A DNA stretch of 64,000 nt from a virus: positions 1-64,000 of IMG/VR virus record IMGVR_UViG_3300028571_002266. One strand, given 5' to 3'. Positions within the stretch are counted from its first letter, which is position 1. Each line of letters starts with the position of its first letter. The notes below the pieces were generated by a model. It saw only the letters and a list, made by a program, of their open reading frames with translations. It was not told the origin of the DNA and made no database searches. Made by a program: the position numbers and the translations under genes. Shown here one piece after another: positions 1-9,247 of the stretch.

Positions 1-626
1 ATCCAATAGGATATTGGGGAGACAAAAGTGGAAATGGCAACAATGTAATTCAATCTGATGTTTCATTAAAACCATCTTTGAAATTGACAATACAGAATAA
101 TAAAAACACACTTCGATTTGACGGAACAAATGATAAATTAACTGGAAATTTATCTCCACAGTCAAGTGATCGCACAATGTTCATTGTTGCTAAAAGAACT
201 AGCACTACATCTGCATGGCGTGGAGCGATTTTACTTAATGCCAATGACATAAATGATCAAACGGGAACAACTAAATACATAATACAACAAGCTGGAAATG
301 GAACAAACAGTCTTGGTGGCGGTCGCCCAACTCCTGGATTAGAATATACATATACTGGAAATGGTACTAATTATTTTATAATTAGTCAGACAAATACGCT
401 TACTGGATCGGCGGCTAAAATGAACGGTGCATCTGCTGGAAGTGTATCTCATGCATCGACTTCTATTGGGACAGGAGTTCAAGTGCGAATAGGTTCTGGC
501 AGACTTTCCAACACTGAAACGTGGTACGGTGATATTGCAGAAGTTATTGTTTATAATTCAGTATTATCAGCATATAATATAGTATTTTTAGAATCCTACC
601 TCAATACGAAGTGGGGTGTTTACTAA
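1..626 (+). CDS. LamG-like lectin-fold virion protein, 5' end cut by window
   Basis: The reading frame is open from the first bases (codons start at base 3), so the N-terminus lies outside the window. The visible part begins with Trp-Gly-Asp-Lys-Ser-Gly-Asn-Gly and then Leu-Arg-Phe-Asp-Gly-Thr-Asn-Asp, the entry pattern of concanavalin A/LamG-type beta-sandwich domains in phage tail and adhesin proteins. It ends in a short helix (SYLNTKWGVY), also typical of these domains. The stop TAA overlaps the ATG of the next gene, another LamG-like protein, so the two are translationally coupled. A carbohydrate-binding role at the fibre tip is inferred from fold and context. Confidence 0.7.
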   Translation, partial: PIGYWGDKSGNGNNVIQSDVSLKPSLKLTIQNNKNTLRFDGTNDKLTGNLSPQSSDRTMFIVAKRTSTTSAWRGAILLNANDINDQTGTTKYIIQQAGNGTNSLGGGRPTPGLEYTYTGNGTNYFIISQTNTLTGSAAKMNGASAGSVSHASTSIGTGVQVRIGSGRLSNTETWYGDIAEVIVYNSVLSAYNIVFLESYLNTKWGVY

Positions 627-1300
627 TGAGTGTCATTTCTGGTCCAAATATTGTCATAGATGGATTGATTTTCCATGCAGATGCTGGAAACACAAAAAGT
701 TATTCTGGTTCAGGAACAACTTGGACTGATTTAAGCGGTAATAGCAGGCACATAACACTTATCAATAGCCCTACATTTAATTCTGATAGTATTTTATTTA
801 ATGGAAGCAACCATTATAGTGAAAGTGTTATATTCACTCCAAATATTACATCAAAAACAACAATGGCATGGTGCAAATTAACTTCAATATCACAAACTGC
901 TGGTGGTTTAATTGGAATTATGGGAAGCGGAGGAGAACCTTTTGACTCTATAGTTTATAACGAAACCAGTAACGGATGGGGTTTTGGTTCAACCGGATTC
1001 CAGAGAACAGCATGGTCTGGTGTAAAAGAAACATCGACATCAGCTTGGGTTCATTTAGCAGCAACATATTCAAATCTAAATTACAATCTATACAGAAACG
1101 GTGTCAACATACTTACAACAACACTTTATAATGCTCTAAATTACAACTTTGCTTCTAAAATAATAATGGGGAAGAGACATGGATCACTTATAGGACCATT
1201 AGGCGCATATATTTCTCAAGGAATGGTTTACAGTCGTGCTTTGTCATCAGCAGAAGTTTTGCAGAATTATAATTCATTAAAAAGTAGATACAACCTATAA
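626..1300 (+). CDS. LamG-like lectin-fold virion protein
   Basis: The chosen start is the ATG overlapping the preceding stop (TAATG). A longer frame five codons upstream has no better signal. The 224-residue protein is one concanavalin A/LamG-like domain: FHADAGN, WTDLSGNSRH and LFNGSNHY near the N-terminus, WVHLAATYSN in the middle, then YRNGV and a C-terminal YSRALSSAEVLQNYNSLKSRY helix. That order is the standard LamG_3 arrangement. No signal peptide is present. The protein is probably a tail or fibre lectin binding surface sugars (inferred). It is followed after 10 bases by the next gene with an AAAGGAG ribosome site. Confidence 0.75.
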   Translation: MSVISGPNIVIDGLIFHADAGNTKSYSGSGTTWTDLSGNSRHITLINSPTFNSDSILFNGSNHYSESVIFTPNITSKTTMAWCKLTSISQTAGGLIGIMGSGGEPFDSIVYNETSNGWGFGSTGFQRTAWSGVKETSTSAWVHLAATYSNLNYNLYRNGVNILTTTLYNALNYNFASKIIMGKRHGSLIGPLGAYISQGMVYSRALSSAEVLQNYNSLKSRYNL

Positions 1301-1310
1301 AGGAGAATTT

Positions 1311-1625
1311 ATGAATATTGAGCCAATTATTTCGACGAATCCAGTTACAACAGTTCCAGTTCCAGAAAAGGTTTATGACACATGGTTTCTATCAGATTTT
1401 CGTCTAAGCGCAACAGGTGATCGTAAATTTGTTGCAGAAATATTCTGGACATTAGGAAAAATTAATGCAGATGGAACATCAGAACTAAGCGAAAAAAGAA
1501 CAAATCACTTTATTCCAGATCTTTTAAGTGAAGAAAGTTTACTCGCAAACCCAGAAATTGCAACTTTAGTTCCAGATTTCTTGTCTACTCTGGCAGCAGT
1601 TAGCAAAAGAGCTAATGTTATTTAA
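1311..1625 (+). CDS. Small phage protein, paralogue of the gene at 23207-23521
   Basis: A 104-residue protein of unknown function with a good AAAGGAG ribosome site. It resembles the 104-residue protein at 23207-23521 in length and layout: an N-terminal NP(I/V) segment, EK(V/I)Y followed by W and a Leu/Asp beta pattern, a central DG or NG turn, a Lys/Arg-rich H-x-x-(P/R)DL segment, and a hydrophobic C-terminal helix. The two are diverged paralogues by eye. Each sits next to fibre or glycan genes, so an accessory structural or chaperone role is possible, but no function is claimed. Confidence 0.7.
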   Translation: MNIEPIISTNPVTTVPVPEKVYDTWFLSDFRLSATGDRKFVAEIFWTLGKINADGTSELSEKRTNHFIPDLLSEESLLANPEIATLVPDFLSTLAAVSKRANVI

Positions 1626-1635
1626 TGATAACAGA

Positions 1636-1642
1636 CTAAATA
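1636..1642 (+). promoter_or_regulatory. Late-promoter-like CTAAATA element
   Basis: ACTAAATAC lies about 45 bases before the ATG of the long fibre gene. It shares CTAAATA with elements before other structural genes (30548 and 37733) and resembles the T4 late promoter TATAAATA. Assignment as a late promoter is inferred. Confidence 0.45.
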
Positions 1643-1687
1643 CAATAAATAAGTTTTCTTTTTGGAAAGTGAAGAAAAGGAAATAAA

Positions 1688-4222
1688 ATGTCTAATGAAT
1701 TTGTAGTTAAAAAAGGCTTGATTCTAAATAATCAAGCCCCAGTTAAGTTTACAGATGCGTCTGGAACAATCTATGTTGCTGTTCAAGCTCCAAGTGCTGT
1801 TAGTTCAGGCAATGTAAATATAACTCTACCCGGATCTTATGGTACAAGTGGTCAAATACTAGCAACCAATTCATCTGGAACACTTTCTTGGGTCACACCA
1901 GCATCAATAACTTCTGGTTCTGTCACTTCTGGATTTATTGGTGACGCTGCTGTAGTTAGTGGATCTGTTGGAAGTGGTCAAATAGGAGCAGTTCACTTAG
2001 CGTCTGGTACTATCCCTTCTGGTTTTGCTTTATCTTCTGGATCTGTCATCTCTGGCTATATTGGTGATGCTGCTGTAGTTAGTGGAAGCATTGCTTCTGG
2101 ACAAATTGGTGCTAACCACATTGCTTCTGGTGTAATTCCGACAAGTTTCAGCTTAACTTCAGGAATTGTTCAGAGTGGGAACATTGGTAACAATGCAGTA
2201 AACAGTGGAAATGTCAGTAGTGGAAGCATTGGTTTAGTTCATCTTGCAAGTGGAACTGTATTCTCTGGAACATTTGTTGCATCTGGAACAGTACAAAGTG
2301 GATCATTAGGTAATGCTTCTGTAGTTTCTGGTAGTATCGCTAGTGGAAGCATTGGAAGTATTCATTTGGCTTCTGGAGTTTTAGTTCCGACTTATATTTC
2401 TGGAACAGCAAATCAAATTCTTGGAATCAATGCTGGAGCAACAGCAAATGAATACAAAACACTTGCTGCTGCTGGAAATATATCAATTACAAATAATCCA
2501 AATCTGGTTACAATTGGAACAACAGGTGAAGTTCCTCTTGGATATTACATTTCAGCATATTCAGATGTGACACAAACTAATACAGGATTAGCTTCTGGCA
2601 ATTTAATGACATATAATAATGTTGCCGAAGCAAATGGAATTTCAGTTAGATCTGGATCAAATGTCGTATTTGGATACCCCGGAACTTATAATATTCAGTT
2701 TTCAGCACAACTTGATAAAACAGATTCTGGATTAGATCAAATTGATATTTGGTTAAAATTAAATGGATCAAATGTTGATAACAGTAGCACAAGACTTGAT
2801 TTGACTGGTAATGATGCTAAAGTAGTAGCAGCATGGAACTGGGTTTTATCTGTTTCTTCAGGCGATTATACAGAAATTGCTTGGTATTCAGCAGATGCAG
2901 ATTTAAGGTTGTATGCCGAAGCATTAATTAGCGGTCGTATTCACCCAGCCATCCCATCTGTTATCATGACAGCTGTTCAGGTCATGAACACAAGTGCTTA
3001 TGGAACAGTGACTAATGTTGATTTAAGTTTACCTAATCAATTTGTTGTAAGTGGTAATCCAGTAGTTTCTTCTGGAACATTAAGTGCTGCATGGGCATAT
3101 CAACCACAAAATACATTCCTAGCTGCTCCTGCAAATACTAGTGGAACTCCAAGTTTCAGAGTTATTTCTTCTGGTGATCTTATTTCTGGACAAGTAATGT
3201 CTGGAAGCATTAGTAGCGGACAAATTGGAAGTATTCATTTAGCTTCTGGAGTTGTTGTTGGCTTTTTGACTTCTGGAATTATAACTTCTGGAATGATTGG
3301 CTCAGGGGTAGTTTTCAACAATAATATTGCATCTGGTGGAGTTGTTAGTGGAAAACTTGCTGACGGTTCTGTTGTTTCTGGAAGCATAGCTTCTGGTCAA
3401 ATTGGTGTTAGTCATTTAATTTCTGGATTAATTACAACATTAACATTAGGAAGTGGTCAGGTAACTAGTGGAAACATTGCTAGTGGAGTTGCATTTAGAT
3501 TACTTTCTGGAAGTATTACTTCTGGATTTATTGGTGATAATGCTGTTGTTTCTGGAAGCATAGCATCTGGACAGATTGGACAATTCCATCATGCTTCTGG
3601 ATCGGTAACAAGTGGAAGCATTGGTAATGCTGCTGTAGTAAGCGGAAGTATAGCATCTGGGCAAATTGGTGTTAATCACTTAATTTCTGGATTAATCACA
3701 ACATTGTCCCTTGGTTCTGGTCAGGTAACCAGCGGAAATATTGCTAGTGGAGTTGTGTTTAGATTGCTTTCTGGAAGTATTACTTCTGGATTTGTTGGTG
3801 ATAATGCTGTAAACAGTGGAAATATTAGTTCTGGACAGATATTTACATTACATATTGCTTCAGGTGGATTACTTTCGGGAGCAATTGGTAGTGGTCAAAT
3901 TGGTTCTTTTCATTTAGCTTCTGGTGCAGTCACTTCTGGAGACATAGGTAACGCTGCTGTAGTTAGTGGAAGTATCGGATCTGGTCAGATTGGACAATTT
4001 CACTTAGCTTCTGGTGTAGGTGGTGGTGGAGCTAGTCTTACTTCAGGTTCTGTTACATCTGGATATATTGGAAATGCTGCTGTAGTAAGTGGAAGTATTG
4101 GTAGTGGACAAATTTCTTATCCGCATATAGCAGTTGCATCTGGATTTATAGCTGGTCAAATGTTGGCTATAAGTTATTCTGGAACTCTATATTTTAGTAA
4201 TATAGATGGAGGGACTTTCTAA
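1688..4222 (+). CDS. Long Ser-Gly-repeat fibre protein with internal C1q/TNF-like domain
   Basis: An 844-residue fibre. Residues about 75-230 and 490-820 consist of SG-spaced repeats with the consensus SGxIGxxAVxSGSIxSGQIGxxHLASG, in steps of about 10-11 residues. Between them, about residues 280-430, lies a non-repetitive beta-rich domain with a YPGTYNIQFSAQL strand, WLKLNGSNV and AWYSADADLRL; this looks like a C1q/TNF jelly roll as found in phage receptor-binding fibres. The N-terminus (MSNEFVVKKGLILNNQ) resembles fibre attachment segments. The repeats probably form a trimeric beta shaft (inferred). A GAAAAGGAAATAAA leader and a CTAAATA element precede the ATG. Confidence 0.8.
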   Translation: MSNEFVVKKGLILNNQAPVKFTDASGTIYVAVQAPSAVSSGNVNITLPGSYGTSGQILATNSSGTLSWVTPASITSGSVTSGFIGDAAVVSGSVGSGQIGAVHLASGTIPSGFALSSGSVISGYIGDAAVVSGSIASGQIGANHIASGVIPTSFSLTSGIVQSGNIGNNAVNSGNVSSGSIGLVHLASGTVFSGTFVASGTVQSGSLGNASVVSGSIASGSIGSIHLASGVLVPTYISGTANQILGINAGATANEYKTLAAAGNISITNNPNLVTIGTTGEVPLGYYISAYSDVTQTNTGLASGNLMTYNNVAEANGISVRSGSNVVFGYPGTYNIQFSAQLDKTDSGLDQIDIWLKLNGSNVDNSSTRLDLTGNDAKVVAAWNWVLSVSSGDYTEIAWYSADADLRLYAEALISGRIHPAIPSVIMTAVQVMNTSAYGTVTNVDLSLPNQFVVSGNPVVSSGTLSAAWAYQPQNTFLAAPANTSGTPSFRVISSGDLISGQVMSGSISSGQIGSIHLASGVVVGFLTSGIITSGMIGSGVVFNNNIASGGVVSGKLADGSVVSGSIASGQIGVSHLISGLITTLTLGSGQVTSGNIASGVAFRLLSGSITSGFIGDNAVVSGSIASGQIGQFHHASGSVTSGSIGNAAVVSGSIASGQIGVNHLISGLITTLSLGSGQVTSGNIASGVVFRLLSGSITSGFVGDNAVNSGNISSGQIFTLHIASGGLLSGAIGSGQIGSFHLASGAVTSGDIGNAAVVSGSIGSGQIGQFHLASGVGGGGASLTSGSVTSGYIGNAAVVSGSIGSGQISYPHIAVASGFIAGQMLAISYSGTLYFSNIDGGTF

Positions 4223-4800
4223 TGAGAAAAATTGGAGTCTTAATTTTAGGAACATATAGATCAGGCACCAGTGTTACTGCTGGTGTAATGCATCATTTAG
4301 GATTTGACACAAATTCAAAGACGGCAGAAGAAGAAAATTCAAAATTTAATCCAACCGGATCTTTTTCAGACAAACATTTCCACATACCAGTAAAAATTGA
4401 CTTTCAAGAATATTTTTTAATCAAAAATAAATTTGATTTGTGGGCATGTAAAAGTCATTTGTTTTTTCAAAACAATTTAATTGAAGATTATAAGAAAAAT
4501 TTTCCAGAAGATAGAGAATCTTGGTTGATAGTAACCGACAGACAAACTCAAAATTCAATTGATTCGTTCACATCAGTTAGCGGTGGTCGTGATTTATCAT
4601 CTGAAATAAACAAACAAAAGAAAATTTGCCAAGAAACATATGATTCATGGGATAGCGACAAAAAAATAATTGTAAATTTTAATGAACTTAAAAATAATAC
4701 TTTTGAAACTATAAAAAACATTTGCTCTAAATTAAATGTAAATTTTGTAGAAGAATCACAAAATCATGTTCAAGCTAATTTAAGCAAGTTTGGGGAATAA
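4222..4800 (+). CDS. Sulfotransferase-like P-loop protein inside the fibre operon
   Basis: A 192-residue protein starting with a beta strand and GTYRSGTSVTAG, the 5'-phosphosulfate-binding loop of PAPS-dependent sulfotransferases. Length and the later VNFNELKNN...ICSKLNV pattern match the C-terminal half of the fold. It is shorter than typical enzymes (250-300 residues), so the acceptor region is reduced. The ATG overlaps the stop of the upstream fibre gene, and the next fibre gene begins 2 bases after its stop, so it is co-translated with fibres. A role in sulfating a virion protein or its glycan is inferred from this position. A second sulfotransferase-like gene lies at 25057-25848. Confidence 0.65.
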   Translation: MRKIGVLILGTYRSGTSVTAGVMHHLGFDTNSKTAEEENSKFNPTGSFSDKHFHIPVKIDFQEYFLIKNKFDLWACKSHLFFQNNLIEDYKKNFPEDRESWLIVTDRQTQNSIDSFTSVSGGRDLSSEINKQKKICQETYDSWDSDKKIIVNFNELKNNTFETIKNICSKLNVNFVEESQNHVQANLSKFGE

Positions 4801-4802
4801 AA

Positions 4803-6983
4803 ATGGCACAAACACATCATTACCTATTTGATACGGCTACTGGGTTTAATGACAGTACTGGAAGCGACAATTTCGTAAACACAACGGGGACTATTGACGC
4901 TTCTGGCAAAATTAATCAAGGTTTTCGTTTTGAATACTTGGGTATGATACCAACAAGCACAGCAAATAACTTGTTGCCAACATCTGGCGCATTTACAATA
5001 GCTTTTTGGATGAACGAAAACTTTGGTGGTGCTGGTCTTCTTTTGTTCACTGTCGGAGACATGAGTGTTGCAGTTTACGGAAAAAGTAGTGAAATAGGAG
5101 TTTATCAGACTGGATCTGGTACTTTTTATTTCCCCAGAACTAGCGGCTCTTATACTCATTACATCATAAGTACAAATGGATCTGGAACTTGGACAGTTTA
5201 TAAAAATAATGTCTCACAAACATTAACAGGTGCTTCAAGTTGGACACCAAACGCCACAACATATAACTCTACTAGTGATTTTAGTTTTAATGGTGGATCA
5301 AATGGCGATCCAGTATTCATAGACGATCTTAGAATTTATAACGAAGTCATAGATGCCACAGAACGAGCATTCATCTATAATTCTGGCACAGGTACACAAT
5401 CTGATAGTGGTGGTGGCGGTGGAGGATCAGCAACACAACTTAGCGTTACGACACAACCAACAAGATCTTATTCAACAAGAAACATTCCAACTCAACCAGT
5501 TATAAATCTTCTCACAAGTGGTGGGACAGTTGATGGTGCAGCTACAAATACAGTTTTTGCAAATGTTGTTTCTGGTGCTGGTACTATCGGTGGTAGTACA
5601 AGTGTATCTGCAACTAGTGGTGTTGCTACATTTTCTGGATTAAGCGTTACTGGATTTGGTCCTATTGGACTAGGTTTTACCGCATCTGGATTAACAGCAG
5701 CTTATGCTACCAGTTTCTTAGTAGACATACCTGTTCCCATTAGACCAATAAGGTCTGAAACTTCTGGATTAGTTCCAACTTCTGGTCAACTTCAAATTGG
5801 TGAATTAGCAATAAACATAGTTGATCAAAAAGGTTATGTTAAAAAAACAGATGGAACAATTGCCACAGTTTGGCAACCATCAACTCTTACTTCTGGTTCT
5901 GTCACTTCTGGATTCATAGGTAACGCTGCTGTAGTCAGCGGAAGTGTCGGCTCTGGACAAATTGGACAATTTCATCTTGCTAGCGGAGTTGGAGGCAGTT
6001 CTAGCCTTACTTCAGGACAAGTAGTTAGTGGAAATATTGGAAATAATTCAGTTAACTCTGGAAATATCAGTTCAGGACAGATTGGAACATTTCATCTGGC
6101 ATCTGGCACATTTTCTTCAGGTCAATTCTTTGTTTCAGGAGCAGTTACATCTGGCGATGTAACTATAAACGGCATTTCAATTGGTAGAGGTCTAAGTAAC
6201 GAGGAAACAAATACAGTTATTGGAAACACTGATGTTTATCCTGCATCTGGAGGTCAAAATGTTTATATTGGCTATGAAGTTGGAAATTACACTTCTGGAC
6301 TAGGCGCAAATGTCGTCATTGGCGGATTGGCTGCTCGATATCAAAGAGAGTTGAATCAATCAGTTATTATTGGTAGCTTAGTTGCGATTTCGTCTGGAAC
6401 ATTAAACAATGCGACAATTATTGGTGCCAGTGCTGCAATTAATGTTCAATCTGGTATAAATACAACAATTTTGGGAACATCGGCAGGATCAGATACGTTT
6501 CTGAGTGGCAAGGTTACCTCATTATCAAACTGTCTTTTACTTGGCGCATTTGCATCACCTAAATTTCCGTCAGAAAGCGATTCCATAGCTATTGGTCAAG
6601 CTGCAACAACAGAAGGCTCTCAAACCCTAGTAATTGGAACTTCTGTAATTATTTCAGGTACAATTCACGGTAATATAAATTTCCCCAAAGGCATAAGAAT
6701 TGGCGGAACAACAGCAAGCATTACATCCGGTGGTTTGCTTACTGCAACACTAGCCTCTGGCATTGTCACTTCTGGATCAATTGGCAACGGAAGTGTATTT
6801 TCCGGGTCGATTGCAAGCGGACAAATAGGCAAATACAGTTTAACAAGTGGTCTTGTCCCATCTTTTACAATTAGCGCATCTACTCCATCTAGCCCACTTT
6901 ATGGTGATAGGTGGTTCGATACAAATACAGGAACATTACTAACTTATATTTATGATGGTGCTACAGCACAATGGGTCCAGTAA
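4803..6983 (+). CDS. Multidomain tail-fibre protein: LamG, Ig-like, SG repeats, YadA-like head
   Basis: A 726-residue mosaic. Residues about 1-200 form a LamG-like lectin domain (HHYLFDTATGFNDSTG, AFWMNENFGG, IDDLRIYNEVI). A Gly linker follows, then residues about 215-315 form a bacterial Ig-like domain. Around 325-360 is GQLQIGELAINIVDQKGYVKKTDG, the common phage fibre module of the LxxGELAIN type. SG repeats follow. Residues about 460-630 carry repeated IGxxAG-like motifs (VYIGYEVGNYTSG, VIGGLAAR, ILGTSAG), as in trimeric autotransporter head rolls. The C-terminal FDTNTGTLLTYIYDGATAQWVQ is a fibre-end motif. It is an adhesin by architecture; the receptor is unknown. Confidence 0.8.
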   Translation: MAQTHHYLFDTATGFNDSTGSDNFVNTTGTIDASGKINQGFRFEYLGMIPTSTANNLLPTSGAFTIAFWMNENFGGAGLLLFTVGDMSVAVYGKSSEIGVYQTGSGTFYFPRTSGSYTHYIISTNGSGTWTVYKNNVSQTLTGASSWTPNATTYNSTSDFSFNGGSNGDPVFIDDLRIYNEVIDATERAFIYNSGTGTQSDSGGGGGGSATQLSVTTQPTRSYSTRNIPTQPVINLLTSGGTVDGAATNTVFANVVSGAGTIGGSTSVSATSGVATFSGLSVTGFGPIGLGFTASGLTAAYATSFLVDIPVPIRPIRSETSGLVPTSGQLQIGELAINIVDQKGYVKKTDGTIATVWQPSTLTSGSVTSGFIGNAAVVSGSVGSGQIGQFHLASGVGGSSSLTSGQVVSGNIGNNSVNSGNISSGQIGTFHLASGTFSSGQFFVSGAVTSGDVTINGISIGRGLSNEETNTVIGNTDVYPASGGQNVYIGYEVGNYTSGLGANVVIGGLAARYQRELNQSVIIGSLVAISSGTLNNATIIGASAAINVQSGINTTILGTSAGSDTFLSGKVTSLSNCLLLGAFASPKFPSESDSIAIGQAATTEGSQTLVIGTSVIISGTIHGNINFPKGIRIGGTTASITSGGLLTATLASGIVTSGSIGNGSVFSGSIASGQIGKYSLTSGLVPSFTISASTPSSPLYGDRWFDTNTGTLLTYIYDGATAQWVQ

Positions 6984-6999
6984 AAATTTAGGATAAAAA

Positions 7000-9234
7000 A
7001 TGCCAATTAGTTTTCCATCATCACCAACTTCAGGACAAAGATATGAATTCAGCTTCAATGCTTGGATTTATAATGGTACATTTTGGCGTTCAACTAACGC
7101 CTCTGGAAGCATTACAAGCGGTCAGTTGGGCGACAATGTTATATTCAGCGGTAATATCGCCTCTGGGCAGGTAGGACAGTACCATCTTGCTAGTGGAGTA
7201 GGTGGTGGAGGCGGAGGTAGCCTTACCTCTGGACAAGTCCAGTCGGGGAATATAGGTAACAATTCCGTCACAAGCGGCAACATCGCTTCTGGTCAGGTGG
7301 GACAGTACCACATTGCCAGCGGAGCAATTGTTCTTTCTTCTGGTCAAGTCCAGTCGGGGAATATTGGCGACAATGCAATATTTAGCGGTAATATTGCAAT
7401 TGGACAAATTGGTTTTTTCCATTTAGCGAGTGGAACACTTGAATTGAGTTCTGGGCAGGTCACAAGTGGCGAAATTGGCAATAATGCAGTCTTGAGTGGC
7501 AACATCGCTTCGGGTCAGGTGGGACAATTTCACATTGCAAGTGGAGCAATTGTTTTATATTCTGGACAAATTCAGTCTGGAAATGTGGGCGATAATGCTA
7601 TATTAAGCGGAAATATTGCATCAGGACAGGTAGGACAATTTCATGTATCAAGTGGAGCCATTACTGTTTCCTCTGGTCAAGTTCAAAGTGGAAATATTGG
7701 CAACAATGCGGTCCTGAGTGGTTCAATTTCTTCGGGTCAGATAGGTCAGTTTCATCTTTCAAGTGGTTCTGTGACGAGTGGAGCCATAGCCTCTGGTCAA
7801 ATATTCTCGTTTCACATTGGAAGTGGCGCTGTTCAAAGTGGACAATTAGGTAGCGGACAAGTAGGTTATCCTCACATTGCCTCAGGAGCAATCACATCAG
7901 GCAAGCTGGCGGCAGGCGCTGTGCTAAGTGGAAACTTGGCTTCAGGTCAATTCGGCGGTTTGCATCTGGTTTCAGGTGCTGTTCAGAATTTTCACATACA
8001 GTCGGGTCAAATTTTTGATTATCATATTTTGTCTGGTGCTGTCATAAGTGGAAAATTATCACTAAACGCAGTTTTAAGTGGAAACATTGCTTCGGGAAAT
8101 ATCGACTGGATTCATATTGCCAACGCTGGTGTGAGAAGCGGAAACATAGCCAGTGGTCAAATCGGCGCTCCTCACTTGGCAAGCGGTGCAGTCAGAAGCG
8201 GAGCCATAGCATCAGGTCAAATCGGACAATTTCACATTTCGTCGGGAGCAATATCAAGTGGTAAAATAAGTTCAGGATCTATTCTTAGTGGAAATATAGC
8301 AAGTGGTCAAATCGGTAGCGGTCACCTAGCGGCAGGTGTCGTCCTTGGGGCTAATATAAAATCAGGCGATATTAAGTCAGGCATGGTTGGAGACGGCGCT
8401 GTATTTAATTTTAACATTGCCTCAGGTCAAATATTCAATAACAACATAGCATCAGGCGTTATCTTCAACACAAATTTGGGATCAGGTTCTGTAACAAGTG
8501 GTGCCATAGCTTCAGGTCAAATTGGACAATTTCATCTTGCCAACAACTCTGTAAGAAGTGGAAATATTGCCAGCGGTCAGGTCGGTGGTTTTCATATTTC
8601 AAGTGGAACTTTTATAAGTGGAGTAATCGCAAGTGGAATTATAGGTTCGGTTCACCTGAGTTCAGGAGCCTTGTCAAGTGGTCAAATCGGCAGTGGTCAG
8701 ATAGGCACATTCCATCTTGCGAGTTCATCTATTATTGGAGCCAATATTGGTTCAGGTCAAATTGACACTGTTCATATTTCTCCTACTGCTGTTGCTTTGC
8801 AGGCTTACAGATTGATGACAACAACTTTTAATGCTGGCGAGCTTATTTCTGGAATAAAATCTGTTTGTATCGGTTCTGGTGGTGTGATTTTATTAGCTCA
8901 ATGTGGTAGTGGATTGAGATTACCAGCAATAGGTGTCACTATGAGTGGAGCTTTAAGTGGAACTGCGTGTTCTGTTGTTTCTTACGGAAGAATATTTAGT
9001 GCTGCTTCTGGGATGATTGCAAGTGGATTTGAAGGTAACTTACTTTATGTTGGTTCTGGCGGAATTGTTGTGAACAGAAGTGGCTTTACTATTGGTGGTG
9101 TTTTGTCAGCACCGGGACTTTCTGGTGATATGCAGCAGTCAATCGGCGTGTATGTTAGTGGCGGAATGTTTGTTATGCCAAGCTTGTGCGTCCACAGAAG
9201 TGGATTTGCAAACAACTTACCTTATGATGTTTAA
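7000..9234 (+). CDS. Ser-Gly-repeat fibre protein with C-terminal head domain shared with next gene
   Basis: 744 residues. The first ~30 residues (MPISFPSSP, QRYEFSFNAWIYNGTFW) are nearly identical to the start of the next gene. Residues about 35-600 are almost entirely SGxIASGQIGxFHLASG-type repeats. The last ~140 residues form a different domain (IKSVCIGSGG, RLPAIGVTMSG, LLYVGSGGIVV, SGDMQQSIGVYVSGGMFVMPS) that recurs at the end of the following 1982-residue protein. Its repeating G-V and GVYVSGG pattern resembles DUF2190-like capsid or decoration folds (weak). It is likely a homotrimeric shaft ending in a shared cap; this is inferred from repeat composition. Confidence 0.75.
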   Translation: MPISFPSSPTSGQRYEFSFNAWIYNGTFWRSTNASGSITSGQLGDNVIFSGNIASGQVGQYHLASGVGGGGGGSLTSGQVQSGNIGNNSVTSGNIASGQVGQYHIASGAIVLSSGQVQSGNIGDNAIFSGNIAIGQIGFFHLASGTLELSSGQVTSGEIGNNAVLSGNIASGQVGQFHIASGAIVLYSGQIQSGNVGDNAILSGNIASGQVGQFHVSSGAITVSSGQVQSGNIGNNAVLSGSISSGQIGQFHLSSGSVTSGAIASGQIFSFHIGSGAVQSGQLGSGQVGYPHIASGAITSGKLAAGAVLSGNLASGQFGGLHLVSGAVQNFHIQSGQIFDYHILSGAVISGKLSLNAVLSGNIASGNIDWIHIANAGVRSGNIASGQIGAPHLASGAVRSGAIASGQIGQFHISSGAISSGKISSGSILSGNIASGQIGSGHLAAGVVLGANIKSGDIKSGMVGDGAVFNFNIASGQIFNNNIASGVIFNTNLGSGSVTSGAIASGQIGQFHLANNSVRSGNIASGQVGGFHISSGTFISGVIASGIIGSVHLSSGALSSGQIGSGQIGTFHLASSSIIGANIGSGQIDTVHISPTAVALQAYRLMTTTFNAGELISGIKSVCIGSGGVILLAQCGSGLRLPAIGVTMSGALSGTACSVVSYGRIFSAASGMIASGFEGNLLYVGSGGIVVNRSGFTIGGVLSAPGLSGDMQQSIGVYVSGGMFVMPSLCVHRSGFANNLPYDV

Positions 9235-9247
9235 GAGAATATAAAAA

